Positions 52,659 through 62,459 of a DNA stretch of 64,000 nt are shown here, piece after piece. This DNA is from JAFMDF01 sp965222705 (GTDB lineage Bacteria; Bacteroidota; Bacteroidia; Chitinophagales; Saprospiraceae). The stretch's first letter is position 1. The number at the start of each line of letters is the position of its first letter. The notes beneath the pieces are model-generated. The model saw nothing but the letters and a program-made list of their open reading frames with translations. It made no database searches and was not told the origin of the DNA. The stretch covers positions 1 to 64,000 of the forward strand of contig CBDCUO010000025.1 of the NCBI GenBank assembly GCA_965222705.1, in the 5' to 3' direction. The position numbers were made by a program, and so were the translations under genes.

Positions 52659-55600
52659 ATGAATTCACTTAAAAAGCCGGAAACGCTCATCGGATGGCTT
52701 GTGTTCCTAATTACCTTTGCGGTTTATTTTTTCTCCGTAGAGCGAACAGGCAGTCTATGGGATTGTGGAGAATTTATTACTGGGGCGTATAAGTTGGAAG
52801 TGGTTCACCCACCAGGTGCACCTTTATTTATGATTGTTGGGAGAATGTTTACTTGGGTTGCTGAATTATTCTCCAGTGATCCTGCCAATATTGCTTTTGC
52901 CGTTAATTTAATGTCCGGAATATGTTCCGCTTTTGCGGCCATGTTTGTTTGTTGGACAACGATCATATTGGGCAAATTAGCCGTCGTAGGCAGAGAAAGA
53001 CAGCCAGAAATTGGAGAGTCTTATGCTTTGGCAGGTGCAGGCTTAGTGGCAGGGTTGGCAACCGCCTTTTCTACATCCATTTGGTTTTCTGCTGTGGAGG
53101 GAGAAGTCTACGCAATGTCCACCATGTTTACTACGATGACACTTTGGGCAGTAGTGAAATGGTATGGGCTGCCCGACAAGCCCGATGCAGACCGCTGGTT
53201 GGTATTAGCTATATATGCGGCTGGTTTATCGGCTGGTGTTCATTTATTGAGTATTTTGACCTTTCCGGCATTAGCATTATTTTATTATTTTAAAAAATAT
53301 AAAAAACACAGCCTGTTGGGAATGGGTCTTGCCGTTGCTATTGGTTTAGGTTTTATTGTTTTTTTACAAAAATTTATCATCGCGGGCATCCCTACCCTAT
53401 GGGCTTATATGGAAAGGGTGGCAGTAAATGGGCTTGGTATGCCTTTTCATAGCGGGTTGTTATTTGTTTTAATCATCATTGGCGGATTGATTTACTTGGG
53501 GCTTCGCTATGCTCATAATAAGGGAAATGGGCTGGTTCAGAAGCTAATCGTAGCCCTCAGCCTCGTTGCTATTAGTTTTTCCATTTTTGGCGTCATTGTT
53601 ATTCGAGCAGATGCCAATACGCCGATTAATATGAACCGTCCCAATGATGCCATGCGCCTGTTACCCTATCTAAACCGGGAACAATATGGCGAACGTCCAT
53701 TGCTAAGAGGCCCCAATTTCGATGCTTCTCCACTAAGAGTGGAGGAAGAAGATCGCTATGGAAGAGTCGGTGATAAATATGAAATTGTCGATAAAAAAAT
53801 AGCTTATGTTTATAACGAATCGGATAAAGTTTTTCTACCCAGGATGAGTGACGGCAGCCAGGGACGGCCTGGTCTATACCGTCAATGGATTGGCAAGCCC
53901 AACGGAAATCCAAGCTTTATGGACAACATGAAATTTATGTTTAGTTATCAATTTGGCTGGATGTATTTTCGCTATTTTATGTGGAATTTTGCCGGTCGGC
54001 AAAATGCTGCTCAGGGCTATTACTCCTGGGACAAAAAAAACGGACATTGGCTATCTGGCATTTCTTTCCTGGATAGTGCCCGCCTGTACAATCAAAGCCA
54101 ATTGCCCGAAACAATGAAGAAGCACAGGGGTAGAAACACCTACTATTTACTCCCTTTATTATTTGGGCTATTGGGTTTATTTTTCCATGCAAAGAATAGA
54201 CCTAACGATTTTATTGCCCTACTTGGTTTATTTGTCATTACCGGACTAGGCATTATCGTTTATTCCAATCAGCCTCCGAATGAGCCACGCGAACGGGATT
54301 ATGTATTGGTCGGTTCTTTCTTTACTTTTTGTATTTGGATAGGCATGGGAGTGCTTGCGTTGTATGAAATTTTTAAAGAAAAAGCTAAATTGAGCCTGCC
54401 TGTTAGCGCATTGGCGGCAGCAGCCATCGTCCTAATTGCCCCCTTATTGATGGGCTTTCAAAATTTTGATGATCACAATAGAAGGCATCATACAGGCGCA
54501 AGAGATTATGCCAGTAATTTTCTAGAATCCTGTGAACCCAATGCAATCATCTTTACTTATGGAGATAATGATACCTATCCGCTATGGTATGCACAAGAGG
54601 TAGAAAATATTCGAAGAGATGTTCGGGTGGTGAATTTAAGTTTGATCGCAGTAGATTGGTACATAGATCAACTGAGAAGGAAAGTAAACGATTCGCCCCG
54701 AATAAAAATGACCATTCCCAAAGAAGCCTATCGGGGCTACAAAAGGAATCAGGTCTTTGTCGACCCCTATAATAATGGCCCTCGAATGAGCCTTCAAGAA
54801 GCCCTCAAGCACTGTGGAGAAAGCCACTCTGTTCAGTTGCAGGGCGGTCGAAAAATGGAGGGATATTTACCCAGCAAGCAATTATATATTCCTATCAACA
54901 GAAGCCAAGTGGCTCAAAATGGCGTAGTAAAAGATATGGAAAATGTTATTGATGCGCTTGACTTTAAAATCAATCGCCAATATCTGTTAAAAGGGGACTT
55001 GGCCGTTTTGGATATTCTGGCTTCCAATCTATGGGACCGTCCCATTTATTTTGCCGTAACAGTTAGAGGAGAATCCTTGCTAGGTTTGGACAATTATTTA
55101 CAAATGGAAGGTTTGGGCTTGCGAATCGTCCCTATAAAAACAGGAAAAGACCCCTTGGTTCCTGGTGTTTTAGGAAAGGGGCGAGTAGATGCAGATAAGG
55201 TCTATACTAATGTAATGGAAAAATTCCGTTGGGGAAATTTTGATAAATATGAGTTATTCGTAGATAAAAGCTATGGACCAAGCATACAAAGCCATCGGTT
55301 TTTGATACTTCGGGCCGTTCAAGAATTTCTTCGTCGAAGTGATAATGAAAAAGCAATCGCTTTGACTGATAAATACTTTGAAGCTTTTCCTCATATGAAC
55401 TTCCCCTATGACTACCAGACGATTTATTTTATCAATTCTTACGTATCTGCGGGAGCCCCGGAAAAGGCAAAAGAGCATGCGCTAATACTCGCTAGGGAAA
55501 CAGCTGACTTTCTCAATTTTTATGGTTCATTGGATCCAGATGACCTTGCTGCCGGCTTTTCTAGTGACCAAAATCTCGCTAATAATGCCAAAAACAGCCT

Positions 55601-55691
55601 ACTTGGTTTTGCACAGGAATTAAAAGACCAGGCATTCACCGACCAGTTAAATAGTATATTTGCCAATACCGGTACACCGGTAAAAGATTAA
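52659..55691 (+). CDS. DUF2723 membrane protein (GT-C-type mannosyltransferase-like)
   Basis: A 1010-residue inner-membrane protein. The N-terminal DUF2723 domain has WLVFLITFAVYFFSVERTGS, LWDCGEFITGAYKLEVVHPPGAP and about 12 membrane helices up to residue 600. The Asp/Glu in WDCGEF is the likely metal/sugar-binding loop of a GT-C enzyme, as in protein O-mannosyltransferases. The C-terminal 400 residues are soluble, with a region around YGDNDTYPLWYAQEVENIRRDVRVVNLSL split over 630-660 and TPR-like helices at the end. Such proteins may O-glycosylate secreted proteins in Bacteroidota, which is an inference. Its own promoter lies 140 bases upstream. Confidence 0.88.
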   Translation: MNSLKKPETLIGWLVFLITFAVYFFSVERTGSLWDCGEFITGAYKLEVVHPPGAPLFMIVGRMFTWVAELFSSDPANIAFAVNLMSGICSAFAAMFVCWTTIILGKLAVVGRERQPEIGESYALAGAGLVAGLATAFSTSIWFSAVEGEVYAMSTMFTTMTLWAVVKWYGLPDKPDADRWLVLAIYAAGLSAGVHLLSILTFPALALFYYFKKYKKHSLLGMGLAVAIGLGFIVFLQKFIIAGIPTLWAYMERVAVNGLGMPFHSGLLFVLIIIGGLIYLGLRYAHNKGNGLVQKLIVALSLVAISFSIFGVIVIRADANTPINMNRPNDAMRLLPYLNREQYGERPLLRGPNFDASPLRVEEEDRYGRVGDKYEIVDKKIAYVYNESDKVFLPRMSDGSQGRPGLYRQWIGKPNGNPSFMDNMKFMFSYQFGWMYFRYFMWNFAGRQNAAQGYYSWDKKNGHWLSGISFLDSARLYNQSQLPETMKKHRGRNTYYLLPLLFGLLGLFFHAKNRPNDFIALLGLFVITGLGIIVYSNQPPNEPRERDYVLVGSFFTFCIWIGMGVLALYEIFKEKAKLSLPVSALAAAAIVLIAPLLMGFQNFDDHNRRHHTGARDYASNFLESCEPNAIIFTYGDNDTYPLWYAQEVENIRRDVRVVNLSLIAVDWYIDQLRRKVNDSPRIKMTIPKEAYRGYKRNQVFVDPYNNGPRMSLQEALKHCGESHSVQLQGGRKMEGYLPSKQLYIPINRSQVAQNGVVKDMENVIDALDFKINRQYLLKGDLAVLDILASNLWDRPIYFAVTVRGESLLGLDNYLQMEGLGLRIVPIKTGKDPLVPGVLGKGRVDADKVYTNVMEKFRWGNFDKYELFVDKSYGPSIQSHRFLILRAVQEFLRRSDNEKAIALTDKYFEAFPHMNFPYDYQTIYFINSYVSAGAPEKAKEHALILARETADFLNFYGSLDPDDLAAGFSSDQNLANNAKNSLLGFAQELKDQAFTDQLNSIFANTGTPVKD

Positions 55692-55758
55692 GGGCAAAAA
55701 TTTTTAATTTTCAATTCTGGTTTTGCTTGATGAATTTTATTAAATAATTTTTTTAGCG

Positions 55759-55766
55759 TATATTTG
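55759..55766 (+). promoter_or_regulatory. -7 promoter element of the 470-residue gene
   Basis: TATATTTG is an exact TAnnTTTG element. It predicts transcription from near 55773 and a leader of about 140 nt that contains the hairpin at 55847-55883. Confidence 0.5.
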
Positions 55767-55846
55767 TAGTTCCTTCCAGCAAAGGATATTAGATTTGTTA
55801 GAGAAGGAAAAATCAAGTCAGAAAATTTTTAACTCATTTTATAAAA

Positions 55847-55883
55847 TAAACCTAGTAGGGCTCAAGTTGCACTACTAGGTTTA
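55847..55883 (+). promoter_or_regulatory. 12-bp hairpin in the leader of the 470-residue gene
   Basis: TAAACCTAGTAG (55847-55858) and CTACTAGGTTTA (55872-55883) are perfect arms with a 13-nt loop, ending 31 bases before the start codon. There is no T-run, so it is not a simple terminator. It could control translation or RNA stability, or mark the end of an upstream transcript. Confidence 0.55.
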
Positions 55884-55914
55884 CCTTTAAAATAAGGAAG
55901 CAAAAAAATAAAAT

Positions 55915-57327
55915 ATGGAAGCATTAGACACTTATTACGTGGAAAAACTAGATGAAATAGCCAAAGAGATTCAGGCATCCGATGAACTGGCAAAGTATCT
56001 GGAAGAGGAAGAAGAAGCGGATTATAAAATACTGCAAGATATGTTTGAACCTCGAATTGCTGCTATTTATGAATCCGTATCTGCCTACTACCCCTTGCAA
56101 TTAATCGCTCTAGAGAAACACTTGCTAAATGAGTCTTTCGAAGGCTTGTTTTTACCAAAAATATTGGGGTATTCGGTTCTTCGAGGCGAAATTAATGATC
56201 GCTATAAGTATATCTTGCCCCAAAACCATTTTAAGGAAGTGCTTATGGCCATTTGCAATTCTTCCAATTTTGACATTATCCGGCAGCGAATCGGGCAAAG
56301 CGTCCAGGTGGGCTTTGCTTTGAGCAGCGATATCTGGATCACTAATTTGCTGAATGAAGTGACCAACAAAAAAGTTAATTACTTTCTGAAGGGTATGAGA
56401 AAAGAGCAATATCGAATATTAAAACACCGGATAAATGGCTATAACCGCTATAAAAGGCAGTTTAAAGATGCTCGTTATCTTTCGGCTGTTTTCCCCAAAA
56501 CAATACCAGAGTTAAAGATTTTATTTTCCTCTATCCGATCCTTCTTAATGCACCGACTGGAGTTAAAAGACAATAATGAGAGTTTGATCCCTCACATTGC
56601 CAAATTTATTGACAATGAAGCATTTCAAAAAACCGATGAAATTATTGAGATTTTGGCCCTGTACGCCAATTTCTGGGATTTAGACAAAGAACATCTGGCC
56701 CATTTAAACAGTATTTTTAATAAAGTAAGAACCCAAATACCTGATTTTTCTGAAAAATATCTAAGCTTTTTGTTAGAGCTACAAAATAGTAATTTGAATA
56801 TAGACGCAGTGGTAGATAATCGAGCTTCGACTATTGTTGATCGCAGCACCAAGGATGATTTGTCTGAGTATTATGATTTAATGGAAACCATTCATAGTAA
56901 AGGATACTTAAATGAACCCGCTATCGAAGCAGTTACTACCTTTTATAATGCGCACGAAGGGCGATCCCTCATCAATGAATGTGTTCGAAAAGTTATATAT
57001 GGATACTACGCCCGGCTTATTAATAATCTGGAAGAAAGGGACTATAATGAATTGTTCGAACTAGCTAAAAATTATCCCGTTTACATGAAGATTTTTAGCA
57101 ATCAACAATTCAATCAAGATGTAGAGGACTTGAGTATGAAATATGTTAGAAAACTCTTGAAGAAATATACGGACAAGCGTGGGAAGGACTATCAGGATAT
57201 TAAAAAATTCGTTTCTACTACTTTTCAGGATTTGAATTTCCTAAAAGAAAAAGAAGTGATAGAGTTATTTAAAACAAGACGCAAAAAGAAGAAAAAAATG
57301 CCTGCGGCTAAAGAGACAGTAAGATAA
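55915..57327 (+). CDS. Large helical protein, unknown function
   Basis: A 470-residue soluble, almost entirely helical protein with no signal peptide or membrane helix. It begins with an acidic coiled-coil-like stretch (YLEEEEEADYKILQDMF), continues with repeated helix pairs (HEAT/TPR-like spacing, e.g. YPLQLIALEKHLLNESFEG, ALYANFWDLDKEHLAHLNS), and ends in a strongly basic tail (KTRRKKKKKMPAAKETVR) that could bind nucleic acid. I recognise no named family. It has its own promoter and a leader hairpin, and converges with trkH. Confidence 0.7.
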   Translation: MEALDTYYVEKLDEIAKEIQASDELAKYLEEEEEADYKILQDMFEPRIAAIYESVSAYYPLQLIALEKHLLNESFEGLFLPKILGYSVLRGEINDRYKYILPQNHFKEVLMAICNSSNFDIIRQRIGQSVQVGFALSSDIWITNLLNEVTNKKVNYFLKGMRKEQYRILKHRINGYNRYKRQFKDARYLSAVFPKTIPELKILFSSIRSFLMHRLELKDNNESLIPHIAKFIDNEAFQKTDEIIEILALYANFWDLDKEHLAHLNSIFNKVRTQIPDFSEKYLSFLLELQNSNLNIDAVVDNRASTIVDRSTKDDLSEYYDLMETIHSKGYLNEPAIEAVTTFYNAHEGRSLINECVRKVIYGYYARLINNLEERDYNELFELAKNYPVYMKIFSNQQFNQDVEDLSMKYVRKLLKKYTDKRGKDYQDIKKFVSTTFQDLNFLKEKEVIELFKTRRKKKKKMPAAKETVR

Positions 57328-57417
57328 ATAAATGCGGCACTTTGGCAAATCTAGACATCATAAAATAACAGTGATCCTTTTGCTTAAAATTCATCTTTGG
57401 GGCTACAAAAAATGCGC

Positions 57418-58881
57418 TTAATTTGATTTCCAAAAATAAGGGGTGAAAATTATTAAAACAGTAAATAATTCTAGCCGGCCTACTATCATTAAAACACAAA
57501 GCAGTTTTTTCCCTATCGCTGGAATACTGGCAAAATTATCAACGGGCCCGACTTCTCCTATTCCAGGTCCAACATTTCCCAAGCAAGTTGCTACCGAACC
57601 TATGGCCGTGAGAAAGGGATGTTCCGACCCCGACAAGATAATACTCATCAACACTGAGCCCCCAAAAAACAAAAACAAATAAATCAACAAAAACACTAAA
57701 ATATGCGTAATAGTTTTGTTGGACACTAGCTTTTTATCTATTTTAATTCTAATAATAGCTCTGTTGTGTAATAATCGTTTAAATTCTAAAATAGAATTTT
57801 TAACAAAAGCCAAATGTCTAATGATTTTAATCCCTCCACTTGTAGAACCAGCACATGCTCCTGTGAATAAAAGAAAGAAAAAGAGCATGGTTGTCCCGTT
57901 GTTCCATGCGGTATAATCAGCGGTTATATACCCCGTCGTAGTCACTATAGAAATAATTTGGAAAGCTGCTTCTCTAAAGGATTTTTCAATGGTGTTGTCT
58001 GTACTGAAGTAAATGGATATGCTACCTATTAAAGTCAATCCAATAATAAAAAAAAGATAGGTTTTGAACTCATCACTTGCCCATACTTTCTTCAGTTTTC
58101 CTTTAAAGCTAAAATAAATAATGGTATAATTCATTCCTGCTAAAAACATGAAAAAAATGATTACGTATTGAACACCAGGTGCATCAAAATAGGCAATACT
58201 GGCGTTTTTGGTTGAAAATCCGCCCGTGGACATCGTGGTAAGTGAGTGATTTAAGGGATCGAAAAAGGACATTTTATTAAAAAAGAAGAGCATGGCACAT
58301 AATGATCCTGTCAAACCAACATAAATGAACCATAGTCTTTTTGCCATTTCTTTTATTCGAGGATGAATTTTTTCAGATTTTGGGCCAGGGGCTTCTGCTA
58401 CAAACAGTTCTACCCCGCTAACCCCAAGCAGAGGTAGCAAAGCAACAGTCAATACGATGATCCCCATCCCACCGACCCACTGCGTTAAGCTCCTCCACAA
58501 AAGAATGCTTTCAGGAAGTGCCTCAATATCTCTAAATATGGTTGCTCCTGTTGTTGTCAACCCAGAGGTACTTTCAAAGAAAGCGTCTGAAAACCTTGCT
58601 GTAATGTCTGTGAAAACATAAGGCAGTGTTCCTGCAAAACACAATGCCAACCAACCAAGTGCAACAATTAAATAACCTTCCCTCTTGCCTATTTTATTGG
58701 ACTTAGGTTTTAGCAGTATAAAAACGCCCCCGAAAATTAATGTGCAGATAATGGAATGGACAAATGCACTCGTTTCGACTTGTTCATAATATACTGCCCA
58801 TCCCAAAGGCATTAACATAAATCCACTAAAAACCAACAATATCATCCCCAAAACACCTACAACGGTCTTGAAATTTATCAT
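57418..58881 (-). CDS. trkH: Trk/Ktr potassium-uptake membrane subunit
   Basis: A 487-residue potassium channel-like translocator. It has four pore-loop repeats with the selectivity glycines in ESTSGLTTTGATIF (about residue 109), HSLTTMSTGGFSTKNASI (about 214), VTTTGYITADYTAW (about 313) and GSVATCLGNVGPGIG (about 430). The repeated TTTG and SLTQWVGGMGI blocks are typical of TrkH. It starts 5 bases after the end of trkA, so both are one operon and TrkA gates the TrkH pore. Confidence 0.96.
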   Translation of the reverse strand: MINFKTVVGVLGMILLVFSGFMLMPLGWAVYYEQVETSAFVHSIICTLIFGGVFILLKPKSNKIGKREGYLIVALGWLALCFAGTLPYVFTDITARFSDAFFESTSGLTTTGATIFRDIEALPESILLWRSLTQWVGGMGIIVLTVALLPLLGVSGVELFVAEAPGPKSEKIHPRIKEMAKRLWFIYVGLTGSLCAMLFFFNKMSFFDPLNHSLTTMSTGGFSTKNASIAYFDAPGVQYVIIFFMFLAGMNYTIIYFSFKGKLKKVWASDEFKTYLFFIIGLTLIGSISIYFSTDNTIEKSFREAAFQIISIVTTTGYITADYTAWNNGTTMLFFFLLFTGACAGSTSGGIKIIRHLAFVKNSILEFKRLLHNRAIIRIKIDKKLVSNKTITHILVFLLIYLFLFFGGSVLMSIILSGSEHPFLTAIGSVATCLGNVGPGIGEVGPVDNFASIPAIGKKLLCVLMIVGRLELFTVLIIFTPYFWKSN

Positions 58882-58886
58882 TATTT

Positions 58887-60230
58887 TTATCTAAAAATAC
58901 TTTCAACTTTTTTAATTGCCCTAGGCAATACAAAAACGACGACCTTATCCCCTATCTTTAATTGAAAATCTTCACTAGGCATTATTCCTATATCATTTCT
59001 AATAACGCCTGCTATTATTGCTGCATTTTGTGGTAGATGCAGTTCACAGATAGGAACGCGAGTAACTCTATTTTTTTTATGAATCTCAAATTCAATAATT
59101 TCTGCATCAACCCCATGCATAGATGCAATAGCTTCCACTTTACCTTTTCTTACATATCTGAATATATTGTTGGCAGCAATGAGTTTTTTATTTATAAGCG
59201 TATCCACACCAATATTCTGCGAAATATGCGTATAAGCATAGTTGTCCACAAGTGCAATTGTTTTGTAAACACCCATTTGCTCTGCAGTAATACAAGTTAT
59301 AATATTAGTTTCCGAATTGTTAGTTAGTGCTATAAAAGCGTCCATTTGTTTTAGTCCTTCCTCTTTCAGTAATTCAATATTTCCCCAATCACCGTTGATA
59401 ACAAGCACCTTGTTCAGCATAGTGAGTAATTTTTTGCACCTGTCTTCGTTCTCGACGACCATTGTAACCGAAAACTTATTTTCTAAAATTTGAGCTGCTT
59501 GCTCTGCCAATGGCGTACCGCCAATAATCATTATTTTCTTTACCGTTCTAAGGCTCTTACCTATATATTTATTCAGTTGGCTAAAATCCTGATTATTGGT
59601 TACTAAATAAACGTGATCACTTCTTTTAATTTTCATTTGTTTGTTCGGAATGATCGTTTCTCCATTTCTAAGTATGCAAATGGTTTTGACCAGAAAATCA
59701 GGTGTTTGAGCATCCAATTCTTCAAAACTTTTATTAACCAGACTGGAGCTGTTATCTACGGTAAAACCTATAATAGAAATTTGTCCATTCTCAAATTCAA
59801 AAATATCCGTTACAGAACTGCGATATATTAATCTTTCTATTTCTTGTGCGGCAAGTATGCGAGGAGAGATGAGGTTGTCCACCCCCATATCAAAAAAAGT
59901 CTTTTTTTGAACATCTTCCAAGTATTCCACTTTACTTACTCTAGCAATTGTTTTCTTTGCCCCCAGTTTTTTAGCAAGAATAGCTGCCAGCAAATTAGTG
60001 GTTTCATACGTAGTTGCTGCAATGAAAAGGTGCGCCTGATTAACCTTGGCCTCTTTTAGTACATTCAAAGAAGAAACATCTCCCTTCATAACCAATACAT
60101 CCAGATGATTATCTGCATATTCCAGCACCTTTTCATCTAAATCAATTAAGGTTGTGTTTTGATTTTCAATGGTAAGCAATTCGGCTAAATGAAAGCCTAC
60201 ATCTCCTGCTCCCGCAATAACAACATTCAT
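58887..60230 (-). CDS. trkA: Trk potassium transporter regulatory subunit TrkA
   Basis: A 447-residue cytoplasmic protein of two RCK units, each an NAD-binding fold (TrkA-N) followed by a TrkA-C lobe. The first is MNVVIAGAGDVGFHLAELL with VLVMKGDVSS; the second begins about residue 220 (KIMIIGGTPLAEQAAQILE, VLVINGDWGNIELLKEEGL). The second glycine motif is degenerate (GGTPLA), as often seen. It binds NAD(H)/ATP and regulates TrkH. It is followed 5 bases later by trkH and lies 79 bases behind recN on the same strand. Confidence 0.96.
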   Translation of the reverse strand: MNVVIAGAGDVGFHLAELLTIENQNTTLIDLDEKVLEYADNHLDVLVMKGDVSSLNVLKEAKVNQAHLFIAATTYETTNLLAAILAKKLGAKKTIARVSKVEYLEDVQKKTFFDMGVDNLISPRILAAQEIERLIYRSSVTDIFEFENGQISIIGFTVDNSSSLVNKSFEELDAQTPDFLVKTICILRNGETIIPNKQMKIKRSDHVYLVTNNQDFSQLNKYIGKSLRTVKKIMIIGGTPLAEQAAQILENKFSVTMVVENEDRCKKLLTMLNKVLVINGDWGNIELLKEEGLKQMDAFIALTNNSETNIITCITAEQMGVYKTIALVDNYAYTHISQNIGVDTLINKKLIAANNIFRYVRKGKVEAIASMHGVDAEIIEFEIHKKNRVTRVPICELHLPQNAAIIAGVIRNDIGIMPSEDFQLKIGDKVVVFVLPRAIKKVESIFR

Positions 60231-60309
60231 ATTGATTTGAATTATTTGACTTTTGTAAGTTATTTTGGTTTACTAATACCTTAACGGAAAATCTATCCCT
60301 AAAATATCT

Positions 60310-61968
60310 CTACCCCATTGCCAATAATTCCTTTGCATTTTCTATAGCCGAATCAGAAGGAGGACTGGTACTTAGCATCGTTGCAATAGCACGAATCCTT
60401 TCCGCTTCATTTAAATGACGAACTTTGGCAACTGTACGGGTTTCATTGACTCGTTTGTACACAAAATAATGCCGATCTGCTTTAGAGGCAACTTGTGGAG
60501 AATGCGTGATAACAACTACTTGGTGCTCGTTTGATAATTTTCTTAAAATCTTGCCCATTTTTAAGGCTACATTACCCGAAATGCCGGAATCTATCTCGTC
60601 AAAAATCAAAGTCGGCAAGGGAATAGAACTGGCCACCAGGGATTTAACACACAAAATCAAACGCGATAGTTCTCCCCCGGAGGCTACGTTTTTAATGGGC
60701 AAGAAGCGACTGCCTTTATTGGGTGCAAAAAGAAATTCTACATCATCCGTTCCTGTGGGTAACAACTCTTTAACCGGCTCCACCAGCACTTTTAATTGCG
60801 CGTATTCCATAGCGAGTTGTATCAATTGGCGATGCACTTTTTCCTGAAAATTATTTACAACAAATTTTCTGCGTTTGGAAAGTATTTGAGCCAATTGATA
60901 CAAAGTCTGTTCTTCTTTTCCAATAACTTTTTCCAAATTGACTATTTCATTGGATAGGTCTTCAAAAGAAGTCAGTCGTTGTGCTATATCTGCCTGAACA
61001 AGCAATAAATCGGAAACAGTACTAACGCGGTGCTTATTCTGTAATTTATAAATCAAATCGAGTCTTTCCTGTACTTCCTGTACTCGTTGAGGATTGTGTT
61101 CTGTGCCTTCTGCAAGGTCCTCAAACTCACCAGCGACTTCCTGCAGTTCTAAAGTTAAGCCTTCAAGTTTTTGTAGTAACTGATCCAGGTCGGGATGAAA
61201 TTGCCGGATTTGATTCAAAGATAGCTCCACTTCTTTCAATTGGCTCAAGATAGATCGCTCTGCCTGATTCAAGTACATAAAAGCACTAGAGAGTCGAGAT
61301 TTGATCGTCTCTGCATTAGTAAGTTTAGAGAGTTCGGCTTCCAATGCTTCCTGTTCTCCAGCTTCCAATTCAGCTTTATTCAGTTCATCCAATTGAAAAT
61401 GCAGAAAATCTATTTCCTGGGTGGCATTTTCATTTCGAGCCAAAAGGCTTTTTAGCTTTTTTTGATTGGATTGGTATTTTTTATACAAACTATGATAATT
61501 ACCCAAGACTTCTTCATTTTCAGCTAAAGAGTCCAAGACTTTTAGTTGAAACGAAACATCATTAAGTTCTTGATTATCAAACTGTTGATGCAGATCCACT
61601 AAATTACTACATAGCTCTTGGAGTACTTTTAAGTTAACGGGTGTATCATTGACAAATGCCCTCGATTTGCCGGAGGGAGTAATTTCCCTTCGCACAACCG
61701 TTTCTATTTCATAATCAATGTCATTGGCCTCAAAAAATTCTTCTAGCCCATACTTTTCTATTAAAAAACAGGCTTCAATGACACACTTTTGCGCTGTGTT
61801 ATATAAGGACTTGGAATCTGCTCGTTTTCCCATAATTAACCCCAAAGCTCCCAAAAGGATAGACTTGCCTGCACCTGTTTCTCCAGTAATAATAGTCAAG
61901 CCCTTAGAGAATCGAACCTCTAATTCTTCAATAATAGCGTAGTTTTTTATTTGAAGTGTCTTGATCAT
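60310..61968 (-). CDS. recN: DNA repair protein RecN
   Basis: A 552-residue SMC-like ATPase for double-strand break repair. The Walker A motif is TIITGETGAGKSILLGALG (about residues 27-45). A long coiled coil occupies about 155-370 (LHFQLDELNKAELEAGEQEALEAEL begins it, in two parts). The C-terminal half has the ABC signature in VASGGELSRLILCVKSL (about 430) and Walker B in PTLIFDEIDSGISG (about 457), with VITHSPQVAS. Full length. It starts a possible recN-trkA-trkH run on the minus strand. Confidence 0.97.
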   Translation of the reverse strand: MIKTLQIKNYAIIEELEVRFSKGLTIITGETGAGKSILLGALGLIMGKRADSKSLYNTAQKCVIEACFLIEKYGLEEFFEANDIDYEIETVVRREITPSGKSRAFVNDTPVNLKVLQELCSNLVDLHQQFDNQELNDVSFQLKVLDSLAENEEVLGNYHSLYKKYQSNQKKLKSLLARNENATQEIDFLHFQLDELNKAELEAGEQEALEAELSKLTNAETIKSRLSSAFMYLNQAERSILSQLKEVELSLNQIRQFHPDLDQLLQKLEGLTLELQEVAGEFEDLAEGTEHNPQRVQEVQERLDLIYKLQNKHRVSTVSDLLLVQADIAQRLTSFEDLSNEIVNLEKVIGKEEQTLYQLAQILSKRRKFVVNNFQEKVHRQLIQLAMEYAQLKVLVEPVKELLPTGTDDVEFLFAPNKGSRFLPIKNVASGGELSRLILCVKSLVASSIPLPTLIFDEIDSGISGNVALKMGKILRKLSNEHQVVVITHSPQVASKADRHYFVYKRVNETRTVAKVRHLNEAERIRAIATMLSTSPPSDSAIENAKELLAMG

Positions 61969-62336
61969 GTTTTAGTAATGATAAGCGATAAATAAAATAA
62001 AATTAATTGCTAGCATCGCTCAAACAATCGTTTTCCAATTTCAAAAAATTAGTCCAAAAACAAGTGGCGAAGCATGAACTTTTTCAAGCTAATCTTTCGA
62101 ATAGAAGAAGGGAAGTTAATTTTTGAGCATTACTAAATGGTTTCCACCAAATTCAATTAAAAACTATTCTTTTCTCATTACTATTTCTCATTTAGTGTTT
62201 AAGCCAATTCAAAGTGAACAATAATATCTTCTCCGCAAACCACACTCCTCCATCAATTCTTACTGGGTCGAACACCGTTCAGGTGCAAATTTAGGTTAAG
62301 ATCGAGAGGTATTATAGTATTTTGCGATTTAATTCT

Positions 62337-62344
62337 TACCTTTG
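62337..62344 (+). promoter_or_regulatory. -7 promoter element of mltA
   Basis: TACCTTTG is an exact TAnnTTTG element with a leader of about 110 nt before the ATG at 62460. The TTTTG at 62320-62324 is too close for a standard -33. The rest of the divergent gap 61969-62459 is AT-rich with no recognised gene. Confidence 0.5.
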
Positions 62345-62459
62345 CGGTTTTTATTAGAAAATTAGTATTTCAATACTAACCAGACAATGCGCTTTGATCG
62401 GTACCAAGTGACCAATCAAAATGTAACTGTCGGTCTCAAAATCACCAAAGACTAGGCCC

